From contig NC_091188.1 in NCBI RefSeq assembly GCF_040958095.1, positions 4,069,360-4,133,359 on the forward strand: 64,000 nt of DNA, read 5' to 3'. This stretch comes from Procambarus clarkii (lineage: Eukaryota > Arthropoda > Malacostraca > Decapoda > Cambaridae). Both the position numbers and the translations under genes were made by a program. Within the stretch, counting starts at the first letter, position 1; the number at the start of each line of letters is the position of its first letter. Shown here piece after piece: positions 32,061 to 42,608 of this stretch. The notes below the pieces were generated by a model. It had not been told where the DNA came from, ran no database searches, and worked only from the letters and a program-made list of their open reading frames with translations.

Positions 32061-33160
32061 ATAGGGTTGGCTGCCCAGACAAGTACAAGGGGAATGTTGT
32101 CTACGCTTATGTCGACCGTGCTCTAAGCCACAGCTCAGGATGGAAGCAAGTCGATGAAGAACTCTGTAGGGTAAGGCAGGTCCTAGTCAACAACGGCTTC
32201 TCTAATGGTTTCGTTGAAGACATCATAAAAAGGAAGGTGAAACACCATGCAACCTCTGAAGAGTCAACTAACACAACACCTGTACCCCCTATTAGACTAT
32301 TTTACAGGAACCTCTTTTCCACAGCTCATAAAACGGAGGAAAGGGTCCTGAAAGATATTGTTAATAGGAACGTTATCCCTACAGACAAAAATCAGAAGAT
32401 ACAATTTACTATAAAACCAAAAAAACAGCCAACCTACTCATGAAAAACTCTCCTGACACAAAGCAGAACGCCTTAAAGGAGACTAACGTCGTCTATACCT
32501 TCGAATGCCCACTTGGGGACTGTAAGCCTCAAAGAACTCAGTATATAGGCAAGACAACAACATCTCTTTCCAGGCGATTAACAATGCATAAGCAACAGGG
32601 CTCCATTAAGAAACATACCTCTTCCCACAACCAGGCCATCACCAGAGAAGTCTTAACAAACAACACAGAAATCATCGATACATACAGCAATAGCAGGCAG
32701 CTTGACATCTGTGAGGCACTACACATCAAGAAGTCAACACCAGCAATCAACAGCCAATTGATGCACAACTATATTCTACCCACTTCAAGACTCTGTACCA
32801 ATATAGAAGCATCAAGAGGAAGTATGGGTCAATAGGCCCTTTGCAGTTACTTCCATTCTTCCCTCTCATTTATCCAATTTATACCCATTGTTCCGTGTTC
32901 TGCGTTGGTCAAAAGTTTGTTCACCTCTTCCAAAACTGTTGCAACACATCACCTCACCCAAATGCGAGTATATAAGACAAGCTGTTTAATGTTAGCATAA
33001 GTAAAACTCTGTTTAGTGTTCTCAGGTTACAGTTGTGTGTGTATAAACTAAAGTCTCTGAAAATGTAACAAGTTATTACGAAACGCGTTCAAGCCTCGCG
33101 TCAGACTAGAAATAAAAATGAATTTTGGAGAATTGATTTTTCAATTACCATCCACAGTAA
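32061..33160 (+). mobile_element. Penelope-like retroelement, 5'-truncated 3' part
   Basis: The sequence leaves the minisatellite and enters coding sequence typical of Penelope-like elements. The first piece (to about 32443) carries RALSHSSGWKQVDEELCRVR and IRLFYRNLFSTAHKTEERVL, the region after the RT domain. The second (about 32440-32835) carries NVVYTFECPLGDC, TQYIGKTTTSLSRRLTMHKQ and EALHIKKSTPAINSQ, a GIY-YIG endonuclease domain. A 3' UTR with a hammerhead-like fold follows, ending near AATTGATTTTTCAATTACC. The copy lacks its RT core and is broken (about one break within the remaining coding part), so it is a fossil. It lies 250-1300 bp upstream of Asterix. Confidence 0.85.
33052..33107 (+). 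ncRNA. Hammerhead-ribozyme-like fold in the PLE 3' region
   Basis: Stem I: AGTCT (33052-33056) pairs with AGACT (33103-33107). CTGA follows at 33057-33060. Stem II: GTAA (33065-33068) pairs with TTAC (33076-33079). GAAA lies at 33080-33083. Stem III: CGCG (33084-33087) pairs with CGCG (33097-33100) and closes with A-T. TC at 33101-33102 is the predicted cleavage site. Order and spacing match a type I hammerhead, and Penelope-like elements are known to carry such ribozymes. The core between CTGA and stem II fits only imperfectly, so activity is doubtful. Confidence 0.6.
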
Positions 33161-33290
33161 AAAAGAAACATAAGAAATATTGAGAAAATTCGTGGTAGAA
33201 TTATTATTCTTACCTTTTCAGTCATATTTAACAATATATACATTATATATAATATATATATATTACTCTTATTACAAATTCGGTACTTAC

Positions 33291-33426
33291 CACAGTTTGG
33301 ATCTGGCAACCGAGGTCCCCGTGGCCCGGAGCCCTCGGCCTCCACCAGCACTGTTGTGGACCAGCAGACGACATACAGGAGCAGCTCGCCAGCAACATTC
33401 CCACTCAAAATGCAGACATCAAACAA
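33291..33426 (-). CDS. Candidate antisense first exon with signal-like peptide
   Basis: A minus-strand ATG at 33426 opens 45 codons containing a hydrophobic stretch (LLLYVVCWSTTVLVEA), then GSGPRGPRLPDPNC, and ends at a strong GTAAGT donor (33290-33285). It overlaps the 5' UTR and first codons of Asterix on the other strand. No downstream exon is recognised, so it could be a chance ORF beside a cryptic donor. The hydrophobic segment would fit a signal peptide of a secreted protein. Confidence 0.25.
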
Positions 33427-36400
33427 CAGCTCTGACCCACGGAGAGTGGATAAGATTGTTAGGTAAGTGAATGTAGGGGGGATATTGTAGTGAAAGATGT
33501 TATTGTGTAATGATGAGGATCTGTGTGTGTGTGGGGGAGGAAGTTAGGTCATCATATGGACAATTCGTTCTTATATAGGCATGGGTTTTCTTGTCTCTGT
33601 ACAATGCTTTGGTGTGATGTTTAAAGAATTACTTGTCTGTACACCTATATGGGTGGGATTTAGGGTATTATAGTTCGGTATTTTTGCTGTAGGGGGTATA
33701 GGTCATTACGTATACAAGATGCTTAGTTAGCAGACTTAAAACGATAATGATTAATGATAAAACAACCTAATCCATATAACATAACCAAGTCTAACTTAGT
33801 AGTACATTTTTATCAGAAAACTAGCCTTGTTGAAATGATTTTTTACTCCCATTTTGTTTGGAGTTTGAAAAGAAATGGCGAGGGTTAAACAAAGCTCATT
33901 TATTTATTTATATACAAGAAGGTATATAAGATTTTTACTTAATTTTTAGTTTTGACAGATAAGACCATATTAAATCAGATACAAGTCATACCACATACAC
34001 GATGACTCGCAAACAAATGTTAAAACCTATCTAACCTAGGGTTTCCGGGTTCGATCCCCGGTGAAGGCAGAGACAAATGGGCAAAATGTTTTTCATCCTG
34101 ATGCCCCTGTTACCTAGCAGTAAATAGGTACCTGGGAGTTAGACAGTTGCTACGGGCTGCTTCCTGGTGGGGGTGTAACAAAAAAGGAGGCCTGATCGAG
34201 GACCGGGCCGCGGGGACGCTAAGCCCCGAAATCATCTCAAGATAACCTAGCTCAACCCAACCTAAACTAACCAAACCAAGAATCAACCTAACCCAAACCA
34301 ATGGAGTCCAGTACAGCTTAACCTAAGCTAATACATCCTACCATAACAGTATAGTGTATACGGTTTTAACAAACGGGAAAACGAGCATCGTCGAATTATT
34401 TCATGTCCAAAAAGTACCATCCATAAAGTTTGATACGTTAAGATGTATTAGCCAAGATTAGGCTGTGTTAGGCTTGGTTGGTTTGAGTTAGCCTGGGTAA
34501 GGTTAGGTAAATTTTCCAATCCATTGGTGAACAGTCATGTGTACAGGGTGACACATTATTACAGACCGTTTTACTAGTGATAAAAAAGCAATGTAGGACT
34601 AACACAACTATTGGAAAACAGTTGTGTTATCAGTGTATAGTAGTAATTAATAATTTTGTACAAAGTTTGCATAAAAATGTTAGGTGTTTCAAGTAACTCA
34701 CTAGGTTCTGGTAGACCTTTCATGACCCGTATAAAGGCCAGGCTGTGTGTGAAGAACTGTTAAAACCATCAACAGGTAATATACAGAAATGTTTATTGAA
34801 CTAAATGCAGCTGGCCGAAGCAGCCATTGACATGAAACTGTTAGCGGCCAGTTTCATGTTAGTTACGTATTTATGGAAACTCTCCATCAGCGACCACATA
34901 ACTAGATTTTAAAATGCACTATAATCTTAATTTAAATATATTTTGTTATTACAGTACTGTATCTGGTTTTCTTTACAAAGTACAGTATTTATATCATCCT
35001 ACCCACAACAGTTGTTTAATTTCCGAGTACCTGTTTACTGCTAGGTGAACAGAAGAATTAGGTGAAAGGAAATGTGCCCAGCCATATCTGTCCTGACTGG
35101 GAATTGAACCCAAGATCCCCAATTGGGAGTCAAGGGGAAAGGCAACCGATTTTTACCTGACTTTACCTGAGGGCCACTAACGTATTAGTGGCCTCGACGA
35201 GAACAGAAAAGCTTGTCCAAAGTCCCCTCATTTGCCTTGATTATTTTTTTCCAGTTGAATTTTAAAATGTAAGAGTTTGGGCAATTATGTTTGGCAGGTA
35301 GGCAGTTCCATGGGTTTATAACCGTATGGGGGTAAAAGGCATCTCTTGTTTTCAGTCCTATGTTGTGGTTTGTTGAGCTTTTATAAGACATTATCTGGAT
35401 CAACATCCTCCAAATTGTTCAGTACAGTATTTTAAAATTTCAATGAGGTCTGCTAAGTCATGTCTGGTTTGAAGTGTTGTTAGTGCTGTGGCCCTCAACT
35501 GTTCCTGGTATGAGAGTTGATTACACTGTGATACCCTCAACTATAATAAATTCTGTTTTCAGACAACATACAGCCTCTTTGCTCAAACCCCTGGACATAC
35601 TAAACATTTAATCCGTACTCTTCATTCTCTTCACATTATAAACACTTGCAAAGCTCTGTTCCTTAATACTAACTCAGATTTTAAACTTCCGAATTGTATG
35701 AAATAAGAATGTTTGTGATGTTCTGCATGAACATCACTGCTGAAATATCTCTAAGATTCTCTATGCAGGTCTCTATATAGAGAGACCAAATGTGTGGAAT
35801 TTCCTAGCTCAATGTCTTCACTTTAGTATCCCACATTGTGCTAATTACTCATCTAGTGCTGTACTATCTACAAATGCACTCCATCAACATAATTTCTCAT
35901 CACCCTTATTACTACCTTACCTCTCGCTTAACAATTAGCTTAGCTTAGATGTCACGCTATTGTGATTTCTGTGTATAATGAAGTAAGGGCGAAGAGGTAG
36001 AACGGCATATTGACATAGCTCGAGTGCATGGGGGGAGTTGTGTAAAATCCTGGTTTGTCTCTCGGAGAGGCTGCAGGATCCAAGTAAATTCAGAAGAATT
36101 TCTGGTTGCAATTCTTATACCATGTCGTAGCTCAGTCGATTAAGGCAGCGTCTGGGATGCTCTTGGACGCAAGTTCGAATCCTCGTCACGGCCCCTTGTA
36201 GATTTGTTCTCTTAAGATTAACTGTTTCCCTTGTACAATAATTTAAAATTCACTGCAAATTTTGCGTTAGCTTTAAGATTTGCCTAAAATGCTATGCATG
36301 TTAGAGGCTTTACAAGAATGTACAGATAATGGCGATTCATTTGTACAAATAACCCATTGTAGTGAATAATATTGTAGTGTCAGGGGGGGCCTAACGGCTG

Positions 36401-39400
36401 AGTGGACAGCGCTCCGGATTTGTATTCCTAAGGTTCCGGGTTTGATCCCCAGTGGAGGTGGAAACAAATGGGCAGAGTTTCTTTCACCCTGATGCCCCTG
36501 TTACCTAGCAGTAAATAAGTACCTGAGAGTTAGACAGCTGCTACTGGCTGCTTCCTGCGGGGGTGTAACAAAAAGGAGGCCTGGTCGAGGATTGGGCCAC
36601 GGGGACGCTAAGCCCCGAAATCGTCTCAAGATAACCTCAAAATACTGTAGTGTAGTGGTCAACACAGTCGGCTCGCAATTGAAACGTTCGGGATTGATTT
36701 CTGCCGCAGGACAGGGACGTTTGGCACGTTTGCTTTTGCCCGATGCCTGTGTTCACCTAGCGGTAAATAAGTACCTAGGAGTTGGGCAACTATTGTTGGT
36801 TGCATCTTGGGAAAGACTAGTAGTTGGCCTAGAGGGGACCTTGATAAACCTAACTGGCTTTGTCCCAATGGGAAATCATACTTAAGTACGATACAAGTAA
36901 AAAACTTTTCAAAATCTTTTCTGTGGAGAGCCTTGTAGGCTCCAGGGAGCCTCTGGGCTCACCCAGAAAATGGTGCTTCATTACATTCAGTGCTGTATTT
37001 TTTTTTTTCAAATAATGTTACTTTTGTGAGGGTTTGTGTACAGTAATTATTGAACTTCATTGTTGTTTGTATTTGTAATATGTTCTCTCATCTTCCCTCC
37101 TGATTTTCCATAACTAATCACTTCTTGCAAAGAGAATTATAAAACCTGTGTTTATTGAATTCATTTTATTTGCCTTCTCACTCATGCTTTAATGTTACTT
37201 ATTTGATCAATAACACCTTGCTGATACAGTAATAATAATAATACATTAATATTACATTTTTATACATACCAACTGCAATATAATGTAATTTGACCATTGA
37301 CAGGTAAAACCATCAGCACAAGGGACTCCAGGGGCCCCTGGTGAAGATCCAACTACTGACTACATGAATGTACTAGGCATGATCTTCAGCATGTGTGGTC
37401 TAATGATGAGAGTAAGTTTTGGGTTTCTGGCATTATAGGGTCTGGTCTGAAGCCCACGGTATCATCCCTATTGTCTACCACTATCATCCCTATTCATCCT
37501 GGCACTAGCTTGCTCAGTTTTTTTGTTTTCAACTCATATTTTATGAACTACTGTATATTGTATGTAAGTGATGTTGGCATTCATGGGAACATTTTCTGTG
37601 GGAGCCATGCTTTTTGTATTGTTTATATTCATGCTTCACTTGTCAGTTTAAGGCACCCATCTTGTGTGCCCTTAGCTGTTCATTCATTCTGATTTAGTTT
37701 CTCAACTCTCTGCCTTGTAGCTAGTTTGTATTACCCATTCCCACCAGTAATATTTTTCAAGATTCTGGGTGTTGTCCTAGTCAGGGCTTCTCCTTTTGAG
37801 TTGCCATTACATCAGTACTGCTTGGGACTCGGTCCACGTGGCCAGGCCTGTTGCTGGGTATTTTAGTGTGTGTTATGTCTGATTCTGACTCGTGTGCCAT
37901 GTTGGTGCCTTGCATCATCTTCTGTGTGTACAGTTGGAGTCACACTAATAATACTTCAATACCTGTCACATAGGTCTGATCTTTCTAGTTTTTTAATTGA
38001 TAGGAGGTTGGAGAACCGTCAACTCAACCCTTGTGACTAATTATTATTCGGTAATTATTGTGCCGAAGATTGTAATTAAGTCAAAATACATTTTCACTTT
38101 ACTGAAAAATTTATGGCATGAGCGTGAAGTGAGCCAAAAGTGTGACAAAGCAACAGCAGTCGGCTGAATGCTGGGCATGGGGAAAGAGGGAGGGAGGGTG
38201 TGAGACTATCCCTTCCTCATTTCCTCTCTCAAGCTTGGTGAAAAAGTTCTCTCCTTTTGAATGTTTGGTTTCAATAAAGTTGTGTGTGTGTACATCTATA
38301 ATTTTAATACCAAATTATCCGTGATCAGTATCATATGCCATAATCAAGACGCATCATAAAAGAATTTTTTGCGAATAATTTATTAATAATAATAATTCAT
38401 TGTGTTGGAGGACTGGCAGCCAGGTTATACATACAGTACATGTTAGGTTTGTATCCAGGTTCCCCCCCCCCCTTTCCCCCCTATCCCTAGGGTCTAATTA
38501 CTGACCCTCCCCAGTATGCAACCCCACAATAAGCTGACTGACTTTTGGGTACCTATTTCCTGCTAGGTGAACAGGTACATTAGGTGATAGGATACACACC
38601 CGCCATTTCTATCTTGCCTGGGATTTGAACCCAGAATTCTAGATTGCGAGTCAAGAACGAACTCGACTATACTACCGGTACCCTCAATTTACTGGGATTT
38701 ATGTCAAGAATGGTTGAGTTTGTGTAAATCCTGGTCATTATGTTATGTTGGGACCACCAATAATTGTCATATACTGTAATTATGATTTTTAAATGGAATT
38801 GTTTGCCAATGATTGCACTATCATATGCCATTGTCAAAATGATAAGTACATACTGTAATAGATCATGTTGGACCACAAATTTTAGATCCATTTGGCATAG
38901 GGTCTCCATTTTTGTGCAACTCTGGAGCTCTTCTCAGTGTTACCTTGAGGTGCTTCCGGGGCTTAGCGTCCCCGCGGCCCGGTCGTCGACCAGGCCTCCT
39001 GGTTGCCGGACTGATCAACCAGGCTGTTGGATGCGGCTGCTCGCAGCCTGACGTATGAGTCACAGCCTGGTTGATCAGGTGTAATTATGTTTAGAGCAGG
39101 GTTCTTCCCAGCTGGTTTCACCATTTGTGTTGTCTTCAAAGATTGCCTTGATAGCATTGCTCTAGTTGTTTGAGCTGCTGCTGTGGGATGTGGTTGCATA
39201 TTTACACTATATGCGGCCTGTTGTGCTTTCCAGCGTGCAGTTCTAGATCATCAGGAATCTTCTTAGTTGTATTCCTTGCGGTTTGCCTCTCTTTTTACAC
39301 CCTTTCTACTTTCTGGAGGGAAAGGGAAGGGAAGGGAATTTTTAGGAGAAATCACTAAATCATTATAACTATATAGCATTTGGAAGGGATCAATATAAGG

Positions 39401-42400
39401 ATTTTTGATGGGACATGGGGACGAAATTGTGCCCAACCACTTGGACAGTCGGGGATTGAAAACCGGCTTGCAAAAAAATGGGCCTTCGCTCTACTGTCTA
39501 GCCCAAGTGGTTGGGCGGGAAGGGAAGGTAGATCAATCTTTGATAGCTGGCAGTGCAGTATTTTAGCCTCAGTCTGCTTCAGTTGAGTTCTTTGGATCCA
39601 GCTTTGGGCCATGTGTAGATCCATATCTCCTGGTTCCTGGCTGGGGTAGGGGTTCTAGTGCATCGTTCGCTCTGGACAGTGCTCCTGTTCACCCTTCGTT
39701 TTTGAAGTGTTGACCTTTTAGGCAAGTTGATTGAAACCTCAGGTAACCTCAGGGCTGTCATCTGGTGGAAGATGGGTAAATCAAGGGCCTACCAGAAAAA
39801 GATGTTTAATTATACAGTATTCAATGCTTAATTTTCACATATATAGTACAGTACATGTTTTAAGTAAATAATATCAGACTTTATCTTGGATCATTTTCTT
39901 ATTTAGGGTTTTAATCTTATAATACAGTACTTATATTGAGGAATGTGATTTCTACTCACTTTATGAATTTTAATCCTCCAAATACTGTATTATTAAAACT
40001 ATGATTATAGAAATTTTAGACATTGTTATAAATGATACTCTATAGTGAACTCATTATTTCTTACTTGCAGTTGAAGTGGTGTGCTTGGGTTGCGCTATAC
40101 TGCTCCTGCATCAGCTTTGCCAACTCGAGAGTCAATGACGATACGAAACAAATGCTCAGCAGCTTCATGTAAGGTTTATCTTGTTTTCTTCTGAAATTTG
40201 TATATTACTAAACCCATAAAGGTACAACCTGTCCTCATAGCATGTCACATTTTAACATATACTTTACTTTACACAAGGCCAAAACCTGGTGTACTAAGGC
40301 AAATAAACATTGCGATGGGGTAAATACCCTAACTGTGCAACCTGTCCTCTTACAAATTACGTCTGAATTTGGTCGTTTGCCCATATGGCCGAAAATGGAC
40401 GTAATTTAAAAATAAAAAAATTAAAATAAATTTTGGATTTTGTTTCAAAACAGTAAGTTAAGGGTCCTCTCGTAGGTTAGGAGGGCAGGAAATTGTCCAA
40501 GTTTCAAAAGCTATGAAAAACGTTAAATGAAAGTTTCCTCTTCTAACCTTTCCAAGTAAGCCAGAGGACTTAGAGAAAACGTGACAGTATGTCACTTTCG
40601 TGAGCCAATTTCATTTCAAATTACGTTCATTTTTGGATATAGCATGCATTCGAACGAAAAGCGACGTTATTTTCAAGAGGACAGGTTGAACCATGATGTG
40701 CCTGACCACCATCAAATGGTGGGTCAGGTCACCTAAAGTCCCAGCTAGCCTGCCATCCCCGCTCGTTGAGCCAAATGGAACCCCCAAATATTCTATAAGG
40801 AAGAGAACAGGACTGGGAGGTGAGCGATTGACTACATGCCTGAAAAGGGCATTTCATTACCTGGATCTGGATTTGTACCTGGATAAGGGGGTTCTGGGAT
40901 TTCTTTTCTCCAAGCCTGGCCTGGGCCAGGCATGACGTGCAAGATCTTGGTCCAGTAGACTGTTGCTTGGAGTGGCCTGCAGGGCCATATTCCCACTTAC
41001 AATCTAGTTAGTCCAGCACTTTTTGCAGGAAACTCTAATTTTTTCTTGAAGAAATACTTTTGTTCCAGCCATACTTATTTTATTTGCTGTGAGGATATTA
41101 AGGAGCCGTGGTCCTTTGATATTCATACAGTGTTCTATGATTGTTCCTGTGGCACCTTTATTCTTCACTTGCGCTATTCTGCATTTCCTACCATATTGTT
41201 CGATCCACTACCTTACCTTACCTTGAGGTTACCTTGAGGTGCTTCCGGGGCTTAGCGTCCCCGCGGCCCGGTCGTCGACCAGGCCTCTTGGTTGCTGAAC
41301 TGATCAACCAGGCTGTTGGACGCGGCTGCTCGCAACCTGACGTATGAGTCACAGCCTGGTTGATCAGGTATCCTTTGGAGGTGCTTATCCAGTTCTCTCT
41401 TGAACACTGTGAGGGGTCGGCCAGTTATGCCCCTTATGTGTAGCGGAAGCGTGTTGAACAGTCTCGGGCCTCTGATGTTGATAGTTCTCTCTCGGAGTAC
41501 TTGTTGCACCTCCGCTTTTCAATGGGGGTATTCTGCACATCCTTCCATGTCTTCTGGTCTCATGTGATGTTATTTCTATGTGCAGGTTTGGGACCAGCCC
41601 CTCTAATATTTTCCACGTGTAAATTATTATGTATCTCTCCCGCCTGCGCTCAAGGGAGTACAGATTTAGGCTCTTTAGTCGGTCCCAATAGTTTAGATGT
41701 TTTACTGAGTGGATTCTAGCAGTAAAGGATCTCTGCACACTCTCCAGGTCAGCAATTTCTCCAGCTTTGAAAGGGGCCGTCATTGTGCAGCAGTACTCCA
41801 CTCTAGAGAGCACAAGCGTTTTGAAAAGTATCATCATCGGTATAGCATCTGTTATAATATTGTGCAAATTTTGGACCTGGATATTCATAGTGTTCTATGA
41901 CTGTTTCTGTGGCACATTTTTTCTTCACTTGCGCTATTCTGCATTTCCTACCATATTGTTCGCTCCACTATGTTATAATACTGTGCAAATTTTGGACCTG
42001 GAGTTCAGTCCATGTATACAGTACATGATACCTCTCTTGTCTCCTTTCCAGAGTACATTTTGGGAGCTTCAAATGGTCCCAATAATTTATGTACTTTATT
42101 GTGTTTGTGTGCTGAGTATGTCCTCTGTATTCCCTGTGTTTCAACAATCTCTCTTGCTCTGATTTGTTATTTTTGGGAGAGCCCTGTCAGTAGTTTTCTG
42201 AGCTTACTTGTCAGTCACTATAGCATTGACTTCATGATTTTCCTAAGGGTGACAACACTTGCATAATTGTCTTTTGTTATTGAATGTAATTTAAATTACA
42301 TTAATCCAACCCATTGTTACTGGCTAATAGTTCTGATTTTCAAAGTAAATTATCATAATTAAACAAATATACTTTTATTTGCTTGTCACAAATAATTTAC

Positions 42401-42496
42401 TAATTATATTAACATTTCAGGTTGTCCATTTCTGCAGTTGTGATGTCCTACCTTCAAAACCCACAGCCAATGACACCTCCATGGTCCAATATATAA
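33410..42496 (+). CDS. PAT complex subunit Asterix (WDR83OS), 4 exons
   Basis: Exons: 33410-33462 ([20 protein letters not shown]), 37304-37411 ([18 protein letters not shown]), 40071-40168 ([19 protein letters not shown]) and 40169-joined 42421-42496 ([14 protein letters not shown], stop TAA). Family length is about 106 aa; the visible product is 109-112. Asterix is a small multipass ER membrane protein that, with CCDC47, shields transmembrane segments of nascent multipass proteins. The hydrophobic stretches of exons 2-4 are the membrane helices. Junctions 2-3 and 3-4 are GT-AG and in frame. Junction 1-2 is odd: with the strong GTAAGT donor and CAG acceptor the exons total 335 nt, one short of a full frame, giving AGG TAA where relatives read Arg-Tyr-Lys. 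A weak upstream GTTAGG donor (exon 1 ending at 33457) would restore a 109-aa frame without Arg-Tyr. A missing base in the A run after 37306 is the simplest explanation. Confidence 0.88.
33895..33950 (-). mobile_element. LINE terminal microsatellite remnant
   Basis: TTTATTTATTTATATACAAG and AAGGTATATAAG match the 3' terminus of the local LINEs. Only the extreme end is present, in Asterix intron 1. Confidence 0.4.
34033..34252 (+). mobile_element. tRNA-derived SINE, LINE-tail type
   Basis: B box GGGTTCGATCCCC (about 34047-34059), then GATGCCCCTGTTACCTAGCA, GGTACCTGGGAGTTAGAC and a tail with GGACCGGGCCGCGGGGACGC and TAAGCCCCGAAATC. The A-box half is truncated; a more complete copy is at 36386. 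Confidence 0.7.
34256..34540. repeat. CCTAA-type dispersed repeat with inverted arms
   Basis: The left half reads CCTAAACTAACCAAACC-like sequence. The right half (about 34440-34515) reads TTAGGCTTGGTTGG-like sequence, the opposite polarity. It shares CTAACATAAG-type motifs and GTTTTAACAAAC with the repeat at 322-735. Confidence 0.5.
35030..35150 (-). mobile_element. tRNA-derived SINE
   Basis: The plus strand reads CCGAGTACCTGTTTACTGC, AGGTGAACAGAAG and GGGAATTGAACCC (B box reversed). Same family as 7428 and 48290. Confidence 0.6.
35153..35545 (-). mobile_element. LINE tail fragment (second LINE family)
   Basis: Minus-strand ORF 35406-35185 reads [20 protein letters not shown] and later [15 protein letters not shown], the C-terminal tail of another CR1/Jockey-like LINE. 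Plus-strand tail-like sequence inside the TIR elements (about 5490-5720) belongs to the same type. A related terminus is at 825-890. Confidence 0.6.
36118..36195 (+). mobile_element. tRNA-like SINE head
   Basis: GTCGTAGCTCAGTCGATTAA (D-arm/A box) and GCAAGTTCGAATCCTCG (T-arm/B box) are clear, but the anticodon arm is too long for a standard 5-7-5 stem-loop and no acceptor stem closes cleanly. It is read as a SINE head, not a tRNA gene. Confidence 0.55.
36386..36640 (+). mobile_element. tRNA-derived SINE, LINE-tail type, near complete
   Basis: A box in CCTAACGGCTGAGTGGACAG, B box GGGTTTGATCCCC, body GATGCCCCTGTTACCTAGCA, tail GGCCACGGGGACGCTAAGCC. The tail matches the 3' end of the LINE at 41217 (minus), suggesting that LINE mobilises this SINE. 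Confidence 0.75.
36655..36900 (+). mobile_element. tRNA-derived SINE, second family
   Basis: Opens GTAGTGGTCAACACAGTCGG, then a degenerate B box (GGGATTGATTTC) and the body GATGCCTGTGTTCACCTAGC. Same family as the minus-strand copies at 7428, 35030, 38440 and 48290. Confidence 0.6.
38440..38690 (-). mobile_element. tRNA-derived SINE, second family
   Basis: The plus strand has a C-rich stretch, CCCTCCCCAGTATGCAACCCC, GGGTACCTATTTCCTGC, GATTTGAACCC (B box reversed) and GATTGCGAGTCAAG. It lies in Asterix intron 2. Confidence 0.65.
38940..39085 (-). mobile_element. LINE 3' end fragment
   Basis: The plus strand reads CTTGAGGTGCTTCCGGGGC, then GACTGATCAACCAGGCTG and CTGACGTATGAGTCACAGCC. The minus strand encodes [15 protein letters not shown], the end of the LINE ORF that is also seen at 41217. 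Confidence 0.65.
39395..39530 (-). mobile_element. tRNA-derived SINE, third family
   Basis: GCCCAACCACTTGG near 39432 and CCAAGTGGTTGGGC near 39502 are inverted, enclosing a B box (reverse strand TTTTCAATCCCC) and a TAGAGCGAAGG A box. This fits a SINE head of the type I recall as abundant in decapods. Confidence 0.55.
41118..41975 (-). mobile_element. LINE tail inserted between two direct repeats of about 100 bp
   Basis: Minus-strand LINE sequence at about 41217-41885. An ORF ending at 41385 reads [20 protein letters not shown] and [20 protein letters not shown]; an ORF ending at 41252 reads [18 protein letters not shown] and then [15 protein letters not shown]. The two are in different frames. 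The flanks 41118-41216 and about 41885-41975 are near-identical direct repeats (both contain TTGCGCTATTCTGCATTTCC), too long to be a target-site duplication. Confidence 0.7.
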
Positions 42497-42602
42497 ACAG
42501 TTCTATATTATCGATTGTTTTTGGTTGAATGGAAATGTATAATTGCCTCACCATACTTGTATTAAAATTGTACTGCTGAATGACAGTGACAATTTTAGTT
42601 TT

Positions 42603-42608
42603 AATAAA
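42603..42608 (+). promoter_or_regulatory. Candidate polyA signal of Asterix
   Basis: AATAAA about 107 nt after the stop codon. Further AATAAA motifs near 44093 and 44141 could serve longer 3' UTRs. Confidence 0.45.

Noticed and set aside
33291-33426. Joining the antisense signal-like exon to the folate-receptor-like gene as its first exon
   Set aside because: The donor phase does not fit the reading frame of the exon at 16476, and the intron would span the whole array; no evidence links them.
36118-36195. tRNA gene
   Set aside because: A and B boxes are present, but the anticodon arm is too long and the acceptor stem does not close; SINE head preferred. The same applies to 17558-17655 and 47646-47725.
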